DNA of 64,000 nucleotides from Gammaproteobacteria bacterium (GTDB lineage Bacteria; Pseudomonadota; Gammaproteobacteria; QNFE01): contig QNFE01000006.1 of assembly GCA_003645455.1 (NCBI GenBank), positions 1 to 64,000 on the forward strand. Direction: 5' to 3'. This document shows, piece by piece, positions 10,862-21,349 of the stretch; within the stretch, counting starts at the first letter, position 1, and the number at the start of each line of letters is the position of its first letter. A program made the position numbers and the translations under genes. Under the pieces are notes generated by a model. It worked only from the letters and a program-made list of their open reading frames with translations. It did no database searches and had not been told where the DNA came from.

Positions 10862-12103
10862 TTATTTTATGTAAGATAAAAACTCACTATAAAAATGCTT
10901 TAAAAAACTTTGCACTGGCATTGCCGCTGCCTCACCAAGTGCACAAATTGTGTTGCCTTCAATGTTATCAGCGATTCTGGTTAAATTTTTTAAATCTTGT
11001 TCTGTGCCATCGCCTGCCACTATTTTATTTAAAACCTGCTTCAACCAGCCGGTACCTTCACGACAGGGCGTGCATTGTCCGCAGGATTCGTGACTATAAA
11101 AACGTGATAATCTTTGTAAAACTTTGACCATATCCGTGGTTTCATCCATAACAATTACAGCCCCTGATCCCAAATAAGAACCAATGGATGCGATTGAGTC
11201 ATAATCCATCTTAGCTTTCATCATTATATCAGCAGGCACAACCGGTACAGACGAGCCACCTGGAATTACGGCTTTGAGTTTTTTGCCGCCTTTCATCCCA
11301 CCTGCCATTTTTAATAATTCGCTAAATGGTGTGCCAAGCGGCACCTCATAATTACCGGGTTTATTGATGTGTCCGGAGACTGAAAAAAGTTTTTCACCGC
11401 CTGCATTTTTCACCCCTAAATCTGCAAACCATCCGCTGCCTTCTCTTATAATAGCAGGCACAGAGGCAAGAGTTTCGGTATTGTTTATCGTGGTGGGTTT
11501 GCCATATAAGCCGTATCCTGCGGGGAAAGGTGGTTTGAATCTTGGTTGTCCTTTTTTGCCCTCTAACGATTCAAGCAAGGCAGTCTCTTCGCCACAAATA
11601 TAGGCTCCAGCACCAAGACTTGCATATAAATCAACATCAATTTTTGATCCTTGAATATCTTTGCCGAGTAATCCATTTTCATAAGCTTCTTTTAAGGCTT
11701 GTTCAAATCTCAAATATGGCTCATCACAAAACTCACCACGCAAATAATTATATCCTGTTTTTGCCCCGACAGCAAAACTTGCAATCGCCATGCCCTCCAC
11801 AACACTATGTGGATTAAAGCGTAAAATATCACGATCCTTACAGGTGCCTGGTTCTGATTCATCACTATTGCAAATCAAATAATTATTATCGCCTTGTGGC
11901 ATAAAACTCCATTTCAAACCTGTTGAAAATCCAGCACCGCCTCGTCCTCGCAGAGCAGATTTTTTAACCTCATTAATAACTTGCGAAGCTGATAATTCTC
12001 CTTTTAAAATTTTGTGCCAAGCCTTATAACCGCCTACTTTAAGATAATTCTCATAGGTATATGGCTTGTCAAAATCTAATGTTGTTAAACAAATTTTATT
12101 CAT
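10862..12103 (-). CDS. nuoF: NADH-quinone oxidoreductase subunit F
   Basis: 413 aa; GRGGAGFSTGLKW, CNSDESEPGTCKDRDI, ESCGQCTPCREGTGW motifs. Confidence 0.97.
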   Translation of the reverse strand: MNKICLTTLDFDKPYTYENYLKVGGYKAWHKILKGELSASQVINEVKKSALRGRGGAGFSTGLKWSFMPQGDNNYLICNSDESEPGTCKDRDILRFNPHSVVEGMAIASFAVGAKTGYNYLRGEFCDEPYLRFEQALKEAYENGLLGKDIQGSKIDVDLYASLGAGAYICGEETALLESLEGKKGQPRFKPPFPAGYGLYGKPTTINNTETLASVPAIIREGSGWFADLGVKNAGGEKLFSVSGHINKPGNYEVPLGTPFSELLKMAGGMKGGKKLKAVIPGGSSVPVVPADIMMKAKMDYDSIASIGSYLGSGAVIVMDETTDMVKVLQRLSRFYSHESCGQCTPCREGTGWLKQVLNKIVAGDGTEQDLKNLTRIADNIEGNTICALGEAAAMPVQSFLKHFYSEFLSYIK

Positions 12104-12108
12104 AATAT

Positions 12109-12585
12109 TTATTTTAAATCTGCCAAAATTTTATCTACCTTGTCACGTGTTAAGTTGGTATGATATTTATGATTAACCTGCATCATTGGTGCCCCACAAC
12201 AGCCTGCCAAACATTCTTCTTCTTCTTTTAAAAAAATACGATTATCATCAGTGTTAGAGCCAATTTTTGTTTTTAATTTTTTCTCGACATATTTGACTAT
12301 ATCATCAGAACCCGATAACATACAAGATATATTAGTGCAGATAGAAATAGTATTAGGGGCAACAGGTTTAGTTTCAAACACAGAATAAAAAGATGCTACC
12401 TCATAGACAGCAATTTTATCCATGGATAAATAATCTGCCACCGCATCCATCAACTCCACGGTTAAAAAACCTTTATTTTGCTCTTGCATAATCCGCAAAG
12501 CTGCGATCACAGCCGACCGCTGCTTGCCTTTGGGATATTTTGCTATCCATTTGTCAATTTGTCCTTTTGAATTTTCGTTTATCAT
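12109..12585 (-). CDS. nuoE: NADH-quinone oxidoreductase subunit E
   Basis: 158 aa; thioredoxin-like 2Fe-2S ligands CTNISCMLSGSDD … CLAGCCGAPMM. Confidence 0.95.
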   Translation of the reverse strand: MINENSKGQIDKWIAKYPKGKQRSAVIAALRIMQEQNKGFLTVELMDAVADYLSMDKIAVYEVASFYSVFETKPVAPNTISICTNISCMLSGSDDIVKYVEKKLKTKIGSNTDDNRIFLKEEEECLAGCCGAPMMQVNHKYHTNLTRDKVDKILADLK

Positions 12586-13451
12586 TTTATTTTTAATTTA
12601 TTTTTTAATAACCCATAGAGAGTATCATATATTTTTTTATTAGTTTTTTTATGCTCTTTTTTAAAAAAATCTAACAAGAGGAATAATAATTTTTTTTCAG
12701 GCGATATTGTAAGTATCATTTTTTTGAATATTTCATCGTTGTTTAAGATTTTTCTAAACACCAGTGTTTCTAATTTTGAAATTTCTTGAAAACTGTTGTC
12801 TGCATCAATGTCAAAATTTATCTCTGGCATATCTGGTATGCTTTTTTTCCAATTTTTTAAGTATTTTAAGATTTCACTCCATGTATCAATTTGATACCTT
12901 TCAAACAATTTTTCACCATAAAATAAAAAACAATCTAATCCATAGTCTTTGGTTATTTTGTCAATTTCTTCTTGGTAGTATTTTCTATTTTTTTTCAAAC
13001 AATCGTCAATAAAATAAAAATTAGCCTCAATAATTTTGTTTGGATATTCGCTTTGTAAAATATCAATTTTTCTAATAAAGTTATCTATTTGTCCCTTTTT
13101 TTTAGTGCTGTCATGATCATCTCTGACTTTTTGTTCAATAAAAACTATTTTATCTTTTTTTTCAAACAATTGATCTAAACAATATTTTTTTCTGCCATCT
13201 GTTTTATAAATTCTTGGCAATGTTGTGTAATCAAAATCATTAAAATAAATTTCGAGAATCTCTTCAAAGGCATCGCCAAATTTTATCTCTGCCGATTGAG
13301 TGAGGTTTTGAATGATTTTGCCCTTTGGTTTTGTTGGGCGAAACAATCCTATATATCTATGCGGATGTTCGGCAAATTTGCGAACTAAATCAGCTTTACT
13401 TTCTTGAAAAATTCTTTTATTTAGGATATTTATAAATTTATTATAATCCAT
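12582..13451 (-). CDS. Putative type II restriction endonuclease (start MDYNKF; ORF track start 13481)
   Basis: [31 protein letters not shown] fits a D…ExK nuclease core; adjacent to two MTases; 3' end overlaps nuoE ATG (ATGA). Confidence 0.75.
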   Translation of the reverse strand: MDYNKFINILNKRIFQESKADLVRKFAEHPHRYIGLFRPTKPKGKIIQNLTQSAEIKFGDAFEEILEIYFNDFDYTTLPRIYKTDGRKKYCLDQLFEKKDKIVFIEQKVRDDHDSTKKKGQIDNFIRKIDILQSEYPNKIIEANFYFIDDCLKKNRKYYQEEIDKITKDYGLDCFLFYGEKLFERYQIDTWSEILKYLKNWKKSIPDMPEINFDIDADNSFQEISKLETLVFRKILNNDEIFKKMILTISPEKKLLFLLLDFFKKEHKKTNKKIYDTLYGLLKNKLKIK

Positions 13452-14583
13452 GGCGACTCCTATATAATTGACGTTTTTCATCCAACAATACTAATTCATT
13501 ATTGCTTTCATAAAACCAAAACATCCAACCATTGCAACTTGGTGCCTCCTTTATTAAGGCTCCTATTTTATGTATTGAGCCTCTACCGACTCCATTTTTT
13601 ATGCTACCATCAGACAAAATAACAGCAGAGTGTTTTTTATTTTTTGTATATATTACCTGAGATTCTTGAAGTAAATTTGCTAATAACAACTGCTCCATGC
13701 TAACTCTTGGAATTAGTTTTTTGTCAGGTTCGGTTATTCTTAAATGCTGGTAGTTATTCTTATTTATATTGTTTAATCTTGTTTGGCTAATTTTTATATA
13801 TTCATTTTCTTTTTCTATGCCAACACTCGGACGATTTAGTTTTTTTGCCACAGCACATGTTGTGCCACTGCCTGAAAAAGGGTCTAATACTAAATCTCCC
13901 TCACTGCTACTGGATAAAATAACTCTTTTTAATAGTTCTTCTGGTTTTTGGGTTGAATGAGCTTTTTTACCTTGTTTGTTTTTAATTCTTTCATGTCCTG
14001 TGCAAAGTGGAATTTGCCAAACAGACGTCATTTGTTTGCCACCATTTAATTGTTTCATAACTTGGTGGTTAAAAGTGTATTTTTTTTGGTTTTCTGATTT
14101 CTTTGCCCATATTAAAGTCTCGGTAGCATTAGTGAATCGCACTCCACGAAAATTAGGCATAGGGTTAGTTTTATACCATTGCACATCATTTAAAACCCAA
14201 AAACCCAAATCCATCATAATTTTACCAACTCTGAAAATATTATGATAAGAGCCAATCACCCAAATCGTGGCATCGTCCGCCATAACACGACGAGCCGCTT
14301 GCAACCAATCATTAGTAAATTTATCATAATCATCGTTTGAGGAAAATTTATCCCAATTATCATTGACACCATCAACACGAGTTAAATTTGGACGATACAA
14401 ATCTTGTTTTAATTGTAGATTGTATGGCGGATCTGCAAAAATAAGTTTAACAGACTTTTCTGGTATTTTTTGCAACACATCAATACAATCACCATTATAG
14501 ATACGAAATCCATCACCTATGACATCGTTTTTTGAGAATCTTAATTTTTTTGTATTTTGTGCTAACATGGAATCAGACAACAT
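13441..14583 (-). CDS. CcrM/HinfI-like adenine DNA methyltransferase
   Basis: [12 protein letters not shown] (DPPY), [31 protein letters not shown]-terminal [21 protein letters not shown] domain as in CcrM/M.HinfI-type enzymes. Confidence 0.88.
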   Translation of the reverse strand: MLSDSMLAQNTKKLRFSKNDVIGDGFRIYNGDCIDVLQKIPEKSVKLIFADPPYNLQLKQDLYRPNLTRVDGVNDNWDKFSSNDDYDKFTNDWLQAARRVMADDATIWVIGSYHNIFRVGKIMMDLGFWVLNDVQWYKTNPMPNFRGVRFTNATETLIWAKKSENQKKYTFNHQVMKQLNGGKQMTSVWQIPLCTGHERIKNKQGKKAHSTQKPEELLKRVILSSSSEGDLVLDPFSGSGTTCAVAKKLNRPSVGIEKENEYIKISQTRLNNINKNNYQHLRITEPDKKLIPRVSMEQLLLANLLQESQVIYTKNKKHSAVILSDGSIKNGVGRGSIHKIGALIKEAPSCNGWMFWFYESNNELVLLDEKRQLYRSRHGL

Positions 14584-15727
14584 AATGCACTCCCAATAAA
14601 ATTTTAAAATATTCTGTTATCTTTCGATTGGAACATTTAATTATATCTGTTTTTGAAAAATCAAACTTTGCAAAATATTGCCTCAAATGTTCGTGGCGGA
14701 CAAGCGAATTTAAGATAAAATATTTTTTATATTTTTTAAACAAAGAGTCGTTTATAATGACATTACAATTGCCAAGATAATATGGAACATGATGAGAAAA
14801 ATATTTAAAAACATCAATATAAATATAATAATCTAATTTTTTTCTATCAACAATTATTGTGTTTGCACTGTATTTTCTAACAAAAGTTTGGTTTCTTTTT
14901 AGGGCATTTATGTCCCTTATAGTCCAAAATAAAATTGAATCTTGCTGGTATTTTTTTAATTTATTGGGGTATTTTTGGACGTAATTATTTATATAGTCAA
15001 AATCATTTATTTTAAATTTTGCACTATTTGATAAATTAAAAGAAAAGTTTAAGATATCATCATAACTTGTGCCTTTATCGTTTTTGACATACATGGCAAC
15101 AATAATTGGAAACTGCATTGTTTTTGAACTATTAGAAAAAACACCGCTACTAATTACTTCCGCTGTTTTTAATTTATAATTATCAGTAAATTTTTTTAAT
15201 AACTTGAAGTTTGCTTGTTTGATTAAATATGATAATGGATGTAAAACACAAACAACATCTGCATCTAATTTTTTATAAGAAAGCAAAAATGACATTCCAA
15301 GATCACGAGTTTGAATGTCGCTGTCAATACCTGTATTTTGTTGTTTTATGTCGCCTCTTATAATGGATGTTCTGTCGTTATATGGTGGGTTACCAATAAC
15401 ACACAAATTAGTATTGTTTTTTATTTTATAAGATTTTCTTGATACATTTTCTAATGAATTGTGATGAATAAATTCTGTATTTAGTTTTTGTAGTTTTGCT
15501 TTTGTGATGGCAGTTCTATCAATATCTGCCCCTATTTGTTTGTAGGAATCATCGTCTCTGAAAAAATTTCCATACCCACAAGAGTTATCCAAAATTGTTG
15601 TTTTATTGTTAATTTGCTTGTCTATCATTTGCCATACCAAATCAACATGGGGAGTTTTAGTATAATAACTGCCAAGATTTATTCTGTCTTTATAGTTTAA
15701 GTGATTTTGTTGAGTGCAGGTTTTCAT
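14573..15727 (-). CDS. N6-adenine DNA methyltransferase (Eco57I/TaqI-like)
   Basis: [12 protein letters not shown] (motif I) and [12 protein letters not shown] (NPPY motif IV); start overlaps nuoD stop (ATGA). Confidence 0.8.
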   Translation of the reverse strand: MKTCTQQNHLNYKDRINLGSYYTKTPHVDLVWQMIDKQINNKTTILDNSCGYGNFFRDDDSYKQIGADIDRTAITKAKLQKLNTEFIHHNSLENVSRKSYKIKNNTNLCVIGNPPYNDRTSIIRGDIKQQNTGIDSDIQTRDLGMSFLLSYKKLDADVVCVLHPLSYLIKQANFKLLKKFTDNYKLKTAEVISSGVFSNSSKTMQFPIIVAMYVKNDKGTSYDDILNFSFNLSNSAKFKINDFDYINNYVQKYPNKLKKYQQDSILFWTIRDINALKRNQTFVRKYSANTIIVDRKKLDYYIYIDVFKYFSHHVPYYLGNCNVIINDSLFKKYKKYFILNSLVRHEHLRQYFAKFDFSKTDIIKCSNRKITEYFKILLGVHYVV

Positions 15728-16974
15728 CGATCAATCTCGCCAAAAACTATATCTTGGGTGCCGATTATTGCTACTACATCGGCGAGCATATGTCCTTTTG
15801 CCATCTCTTCTAAGGCGGATATATGAGCAAATCCCGGAGCTCTGATTTTTAATCTGTATGGTTTGTTTGCCCCATCAGAGTTTAAGTAAATTCCAAACTC
15901 GCCCTTGGGGTGTTCGACAGCGACATACACTTCGCCTTTTGGCAAACAATATCCTTCGGTGGCAAGCTTAAAATGTTGAATTAAAGACTCCATATTCTCT
16001 TTCATATCATCTCTGGATGGCACTGAATATTTACCATCGGCTATCACAGCACCTTCGTTTTCTCTCAACCAACTAACACATTGTTTGATGATTTTGTTGG
16101 ATTCTCGCATCTCTTGCATCCGGATTAAATATCTATCATAACTGTCGCCATTTTTGCCAACTGGAATATCAAAATCCATCTTGTCATAAACAGCATAGGG
16201 TTGTTTTCTGCGTAAATCCCATTGTATCCCTGAGCCTCGTAACATAGGACCTGTAAAGCCCATCGCATAAGCACGAGCAGGGGAGACGACACCTATATCA
16301 ACTGTTCTTTGTTTCCAGATTCTGTTGTCCGATAAAAGAGTTTCATAATTGTCAACTTTGCCGATAAATCTATTAGTAAAATCCTCAATAAAATCTAATA
16401 GGGTGCCAGTGCGAGCCTCATTTAATGATTTTATGTCTTTTTTAGTTTTAAAGCGAGACTCTTGATATTGGGGCATAAAATTTGGCAAATCCGCCGACAC
16501 TCCGCCAACCCGATAATAATGGGCGTGTAATCTTGCCCCCGATACTGCCTCATAACAGTCCATTAAATCTTCACGCTCGGCAAAAGCATATAAAAACATG
16601 CTCATTGCTCCGACATCAAGTGCATGGGCACCGATCCACAAGAGATGGTTTAAAATTCGGGTTATCTCATCAAACATTACCCTAATATATTGAGCGCGAA
16701 TAGGTACTTTTAGATTTAACATTTTTTCAACTGCCATCACATAAGCATGTTCGTTTGATAACATTGAGACATAATCAAGCCGATCCATATAGGCAATATT
16801 TTGGTTATAAGGTTTTGATTCGACAAGTTTTTCTGTGCCACGATGCAACAGCCCTATATGCGGATCAGCTTTGCGAATTACCTCGCCGTCCATCTCTAGG
16901 ATAAGGCGCAAAACTCCGTGGGCTGCCGGGTGTTGCGGGCCGAAATTTAATTGTAAGTCTTTAATTTTATTCAT
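15724..16974 (-). CDS. nuoD: NADH-quinone oxidoreductase subunit D
   Basis: 416 aa; [23 protein letters not shown]… motif. Confidence 0.97.
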   Translation of the reverse strand: MNKIKDLQLNFGPQHPAAHGVLRLILEMDGEVIRKADPHIGLLHRGTEKLVESKPYNQNIAYMDRLDYVSMLSNEHAYVMAVEKMLNLKVPIRAQYIRVMFDEITRILNHLLWIGAHALDVGAMSMFLYAFAEREDLMDCYEAVSGARLHAHYYRVGGVSADLPNFMPQYQESRFKTKKDIKSLNEARTGTLLDFIEDFTNRFIGKVDNYETLLSDNRIWKQRTVDIGVVSPARAYAMGFTGPMLRGSGIQWDLRRKQPYAVYDKMDFDIPVGKNGDSYDRYLIRMQEMRESNKIIKQCVSWLRENEGAVIADGKYSVPSRDDMKENMESLIQHFKLATEGYCLPKGEVYVAVEHPKGEFGIYLNSDGANKPYRLKIRAPGFAHISALEEMAKGHMLADVVAIIGTQDIVFGEIDR

Positions 16975-17603
16975 AATGAATTTTGGATATTTTTTATAAC
17001 TCTTGGCACAAGAACTCTTGGTTCGTGAGTTGTTGTCTGATATTTGACTTTTTTGCTGTCATTATCATAAATAATTTCAACCCTACCGCCTGTGGGGAAA
17101 TCTTTTCGCAAAGGATGTCCTTCAAAACCATAATCAGATAAAATTCGTCTCATATCAGGATGAGAGGTAAAATCTATTCCTAATAAATCAAAAGCCTCGC
17201 GTTCAAACCAATTCGCCACACTATATATATCACAAATAGACTTTATAGCAGGTTTTGTATCATCAGATAAATAAACTTTAACTCGTAATCTTAGGTTGTT
17301 TTTGTAGGATAATAGGTGAGTTATAACCGCAAATCTATGGTTGGTGTCATTATCATTTTTAATATTATGGCTTGTTGGCAATTCATCATCTAATAGTTCG
17401 TGTGTTGTGCCATACAATAAATAGTCAATGCCACATAAATCAATAAGTTGTTCAAAGTTAAATTCGTTCCTTAGAGATAAGATACAATCATAATAATTTT
17501 TTTCATCAACTATTAGATTTAACTCGTTGTTTTGAATGTAGATTTTTGATATTTTATCATCAAAATATTCGCTTAATTTTGTTTGTAATTCTTGTTTTTT
17601 CAT
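16971..17603 (-). CDS. nuoC: NADH-quinone oxidoreductase subunit C
   Basis: [37 protein letters not shown] motif. Confidence 0.96.
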   Translation of the reverse strand: MKKQELQTKLSEYFDDKISKIYIQNNELNLIVDEKNYYDCILSLRNEFNFEQLIDLCGIDYLLYGTTHELLDDELPTSHNIKNDNDTNHRFAVITHLLSYKNNLRLRVKVYLSDDTKPAIKSICDIYSVANWFEREAFDLLGIDFTSHPDMRRILSDYGFEGHPLRKDFPTGGRVEIIYDNDSKKVKYQTTTHEPRVLVPRVIKNIQNSL

Positions 17604-18130
17604 TTATTTTTTTTTGTAGTTTTTAGTGTGGGTTTCTTAGAGATAGTATTGGTTTTTTTTATTTTATTTTGAAGTTGCAAGATGCCAAAAATCAAAGCTT
17701 CCGCAGTCGGTGGGCAACCTGGCACATAGATATCAACTGGCACGATTTTATCAACTCCTCGCACCACAGAATAAGAGTGATTATAATAACCGCCACCATT
17801 AGCACACGAACCCATTGAAATTACCCATCTAGGTTCTGCCATTTGATCATATACTTTTCGCAAAGCAGGTGCCATTTTATTAGTTAGAGTGCCTGCAACT
17901 ATCATCACATCAGATTGACGAGGGGAAGGGCGAAATATAATTCCAAAACGATCCAGATCATAACGAGAGGCTCCTGCCTGCATCATCTCTACCGAGCAAC
18001 AAGCCAAGCCGAATGTCATCGGCCACATCGAGCCTGTTCTTGCCCAGTTAATTAATTTATCAGCAGTTGTTGTGATAAATCCTTGTTCCATTATATTTTC
18101 TAATCCCACTCTAATGCTCCTTTTTTCCAT
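17600..18130 (-). CDS. nuoB: NADH-quinone oxidoreductase subunit B
   Basis: [34 protein letters not shown]. Confidence 0.97.
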   Translation of the reverse strand: MEKRSIRVGLENIMEQGFITTTADKLINWARTGSMWPMTFGLACCSVEMMQAGASRYDLDRFGIIFRPSPRQSDVMIVAGTLTNKMAPALRKVYDQMAEPRWVISMGSCANGGGYYNHSYSVVRGVDKIVPVDIYVPGCPPTAEALIFGILQLQNKIKKTNTISKKPTLKTTKKNK

Positions 18131-18456
18131 TCATAAGCAAAACCTACGGTAAGCAACACCAAAAATATTGCCATAGCGACAAATCCTTGGGTGCCGATTG
18201 AATCCAAAACAATCGCCCACGGAAACATAAAAGCGATTTCTAAGTCAAATATAATAAATAAAATTGCCACGAGATAATAACGGACATCAAAACGCATTCG
18301 AGAATTACCAAACTCGTCAAAACCGCACTCATAAGGAGAGTTTTTAGCATCATCTGGTTTATGTGGCCCTAACAACAAACCCACAAACAACAGAACAAAA
18401 CTCAACCCAACACCGAGAGTCAAAAAGATTAAAATTGGTAAATATTCAGCCAGCAT
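18100..18456 (-). CDS. nuoA: NADH-quinone oxidoreductase subunit A
   Basis: 118 aa; [39 protein letters not shown]. Confidence 0.97.
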   Translation of the reverse strand: MLAEYLPILIFLTLGVGLSFVLLFVGLLLGPHKPDDAKNSPYECGFDEFGNSRMRFDVRYYLVAILFIIFDLEIAFMFPWAIVLDSIGTQGFVAMAIFLVLLTVGFAYEWKKGALEWD

Positions 18457-18490
18457 CCAAAGAAACCATATTTTGTAAAAAAAAGCAACA

Positions 18491-18519
18491 ATTATAAAAC
18501 TTTATCTTATAAAAATCAA
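18491..18519 (-). promoter_or_regulatory. Candidate sigma70 promoter of nuo operon
   Basis: Minus strand TTGATT-17 nt-TATAAT, 35 bp upstream of nuoA ATG. Confidence 0.65.
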
Positions 18520-18627
18520 GCATTCTTTTTTTTTGCTTGTTTGATATTTTTTTGTGTTATAATGGTTCTTTTTTATTTTTTTAAAAAAAGAAATAACAAG
18601 AGCAGTTTGATCCGTGCACTTAAAAGA

Positions 18628-18845
18628 AAAAAAGAGAATCCTGTCATTGCGAGGCGGATGTAAAAAACGATGCAATATCAGGCAATTAACCGCCGTGGCA
18701 ATCTCTTAGGGTATGCACTAAACCTGTGACAAAACAAAACTCAAAGCAGGGAGAGCGGATAATAACACAAGATTGCCGCAGCGGTTAATTGCCTCATGTT
18801 CCTATTACTATTCGTCCGCCTCGCAATGACAGGATTCTCTTTTTT
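18628..18845. repeat. Repeat flanked by 31-bp perfect inverted repeats (GTCATTGCGAG family)
   Basis: AAAAAAGAGAATCCTGTCATTGCGAGGCGGA (18628-18658) is the exact reverse complement of 18815-18845. Confidence 0.88.
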
Positions 18846-18913
18846 GCTTGGTAGTTGTGTAGAAATTAGTTATTTCACAGCCTTGCAGAATGGGAACGAG
18901 CGAACTTAAAAAT

Positions 18914-19420
18914 ATGAATATTTATATTGCACTGGGTAGTAATTTAAAAAATCCAGAAAAACAAATCATCAAGGCTTTGCAAGATATAGCAAAAATTAAA
19001 GATTTTGCGATGATTGATTATTCATCCTTGTATCAAAGTCGTCCTTTGGATAATATGGCTCAACCTGACTATATCAATTCTGTTTGTCAAATAAAAACTA
19101 ACTTAGAGCCTTTTGCTTTGTTGGCTGTTTTACAACAAATGGAGCAGACAGCAGGGCGAGAGCAAAACAAAAAAAAGTGGAGCTCAAGAATTTTGGATTT
19201 GGATATTTTGCTGATAGATAATAAACAAATTAACGACAAAAATTTAATTGTGCCTCATAATCAAATGTTGCAGCGAAATTTTGTTATAATACCGCTGTAT
19301 GAAATTGCCCCTAATCTAACTATAAAACTATGCAAAAAACAATTATTATTAAAACCTCTGGCATTAAAGCTTATGAAATCACCAAACAGGTGCAAGAGGT
19401 TATATCGTCCTACCATATAA
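18914..19420 (+). CDS. folK: 2-amino-4-hydroxy-6-hydroxymethyldihydropteridine diphosphokinase (ORF track start 18890)
   Basis: IALGSNLKNPEKQI…SSLYQSRPLDNMAQPDYINSV…RILDLDILLID…VPHNQMLQRNFVIIPLYEIAP. Confidence 0.92.
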   Translation: MNIYIALGSNLKNPEKQIIKALQDIAKIKDFAMIDYSSLYQSRPLDNMAQPDYINSVCQIKTNLEPFALLAVLQQMEQTAGREQNKKKWSSRILDLDILLIDNKQINDKNLIVPHNQMLQRNFVIIPLYEIAPNLTIKLCKKQLLLKPLALKLMKSPNRCKRLYRPTI

Positions 19421-19746
19421 AAAATGGTTTATGTAATATTTTTATTCAACACACCTCGGCATCTTTGATAATTTGTGAAAATGCGGATTTGGCTGTTTTG
19501 CAAGATTTGGAATATTGGCTTGCCAAACAAATTCCAGAAAATGACCCTAACTACAAACACACGATGGAAGGCTCTGATGATATGCCATCTCATATTCGCT
19601 CAATCATAACCTCACCACAAATTACAATTCCCATAACAAACAACAAATTAGCATTAGGCACTTGGCAAGGTATATTTTTATACGAGCATCGTCGTGGAAG
19701 TTTCAGTCGTAAAATAATAATAACCACCATAAAAAATGGTTATTAA
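19330..19746 (+). CDS. YjbQ family protein (UPF0047)
   Basis: IFIQHTSASLIICENAD…GSDDMPSHIRS…LGTWQGIFLYEHRRGSFSRKI. Confidence 0.9.
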   Translation: MQKTIIIKTSGIKAYEITKQVQEVISSYHIKNGLCNIFIQHTSASLIICENADLAVLQDLEYWLAKQIPENDPNYKHTMEGSDDMPSHIRSIITSPQITIPITNNKLALGTWQGIFLYEHRRGSFSRKIIITTIKNGY

Positions 19747-19748
19747 GA

Positions 19749-19908
19749 GAGACCTTTGCATGATTCAAGTGCGGTTTAGATAATACAGAAAATAGTGCAT
19801 TTTTATAGCAAAAATGAGGAATATGGTAATTCCCTTTGACGAATTTTTGCTATGAAAAGGCGCATTTTGTGTGTTTTATAAATTGTGCTTGAATTATGCA
19901 AAGGTCTC
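19749..19908. mobile_element. 160-bp MITE (copy 2), inverted relative to copy 1
   Basis: GAGACCTTTGCATGATTCAAG … CTTGAATTATGCAAAGGTCTC; same internal palindrome. Confidence 0.9.
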
Positions 19909-20040
19909 TAAGAAATTCTTTAGAAGATGAAATGGCTTCTATGAATCGGAATAGGGGCGCAACTACTGCTAATTTTATCCTATAAAAACAAATATTTATA
20001 TTGGATAACTAACAAAGTTACTCAAATATTCCTTGCAATG

Positions 20041-20844
20041 TTAAAAAGCTTGATTAAAAACTTCTATGGCTTGTTTAGTTTCTGTTATATCGTGAGTGCG
20101 AACAATGTTTGCTCCATTTTTTACAGCGAGAATAGATAAAGCTATGCTACCACCCAATCTATTTTTAGTTTTAAAGTCATTTGTAATCATAGTTATCATA
20201 CTTTTGTATGATAAACCCACTAAAATTGGTTTTTTTAAGTTTTTAAAATAAGCAAGATTTTGCAACAAGTCAATGTTATGTTGCAGGGTTTTGCCAAAAC
20301 CAAAACCAGGATCAATGATTATATTTTTTTCATCCATCCCACAAGAGACAAGATATTTAATTTTGTCTTTAAAAAATTTATAAATTTCAGTAACGACATT
20401 TTTATATGTCGGATTATTTTGCATATTTTGTGGCATTCCTTGCATATGCATAAGGCATACAGGACAATTATACTTAACCACAATATCTACACTTTCATCG
20501 CAATTTAAGGCTGTAATATCGTTGATAATATTAGCGCCTGCATCAAGGGCTAGACGCATAACCGCAGGTTTGCAAGTATCTATGCTAATTGTTACATTTG
20601 TTTTGGATCGTATGGCTTCAATTACTGGTATCACAGCTTTTATCTCGTCCTCAATAGTGATAGATTTTGCCGTAGGTCGAGATGATTCTCCTCCTATGTC
20701 AATAATATTAGCTCCCTCATCAATCATAATCATCGCTCGTTCTATGGCATCTGACTTTTTAAAATATAATCCACCATCAGAGAAAGAATCTGTTGTTATA
20801 TTCAAAATCCCCATTATTTTTATTTTTTCTTTTTCTTTTTGCAT
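20041..20844 (-). CDS. folP: Dihydropteroate synthase
   Basis: MGILNITTDSFSDGG, GANIIDIGGESSRP, IIIDPGFGFGKT. Confidence 0.96.
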   Translation of the reverse strand: MQKEKEKIKIMGILNITTDSFSDGGLYFKKSDAIERAMIMIDEGANIIDIGGESSRPTAKSITIEDEIKAVIPVIEAIRSKTNVTISIDTCKPAVMRLALDAGANIINDITALNCDESVDIVVKYNCPVCLMHMQGMPQNMQNNPTYKNVVTEIYKFFKDKIKYLVSCGMDEKNIIIDPGFGFGKTLQHNIDLLQNLAYFKNLKKPILVGLSYKSMITMITNDFKTKNRLGGSIALSILAVKNGANIVRTHDITETKQAIEVFNQAF

Positions 20845-20908
20845 GGTCTTGTCATTATTAAAATTTAATTTTGTTATAATAGCAAATTTTTAAAATGATT
20901 TTAAATTT

Positions 20909-21349
20909 ATGCTGTTGTTGTCGTTAAAAACTCTCCATATTATATTTATGGTCTCTTGGTTTGCAGGACTTTTTTATTTACCTCGTTTGTTTGTGCACCA
21001 TGCGATGAGTTGTGATAAACAAACTCGTCAAAGATTGTCGATTATGGAGAAAAAACTTTTTTGGTTTATTACTCCTTGGGCGGTATTGACTATTGTTTTT
21101 GGAACATGGATGAGTTTTTATCTGTATAGTTGGCAGGTTTTTACAACAATGTATTGGTTGCATATTAAAATATTTTTGGTGTTTGTTTTGGTGCTGTATA
21201 ATATTTGGTGTGGTTTTTTGCAAGTTGAATTCAGAGGTGAGACAAATCCCCATTCACATCGGTGGTTTCGCTGGTTTAATGAATTCCCCTTATTGTTGTT
21301 AATTGTTATTGTTTTTTTAGCGGAGTTTCAAAATGCGTTATTTTATTAG
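20909..21349 (+). CDS. hemJ: HemJ-family protoporphyrinogen oxidase (UPF0093)
   Basis: LKTLHIIFMVSWFAGLFYLPRLFVHHA; KIFLVFVLVLYNIWCG; RWFNEFPLLLLI. Confidence 0.88.
   Translation: MLLLSLKTLHIIFMVSWFAGLFYLPRLFVHHAMSCDKQTRQRLSIMEKKLFWFITPWAVLTIVFGTWMSFYLYSWQVFTTMYWLHIKIFLVFVLVLYNIWCGFLQVEFRGETNPHSHRWFRWFNEFPLLLLIVIVFLAEFQNALFY

Noticed and set aside
13441-14583. Treating the CcrM-like MTase as the host cell-cycle regulator
   Set aside because: Its immediate coupling to a nuclease gene and insertion in nuo argue for an R-M role; other evidence points away from Alphaproteobacteria.
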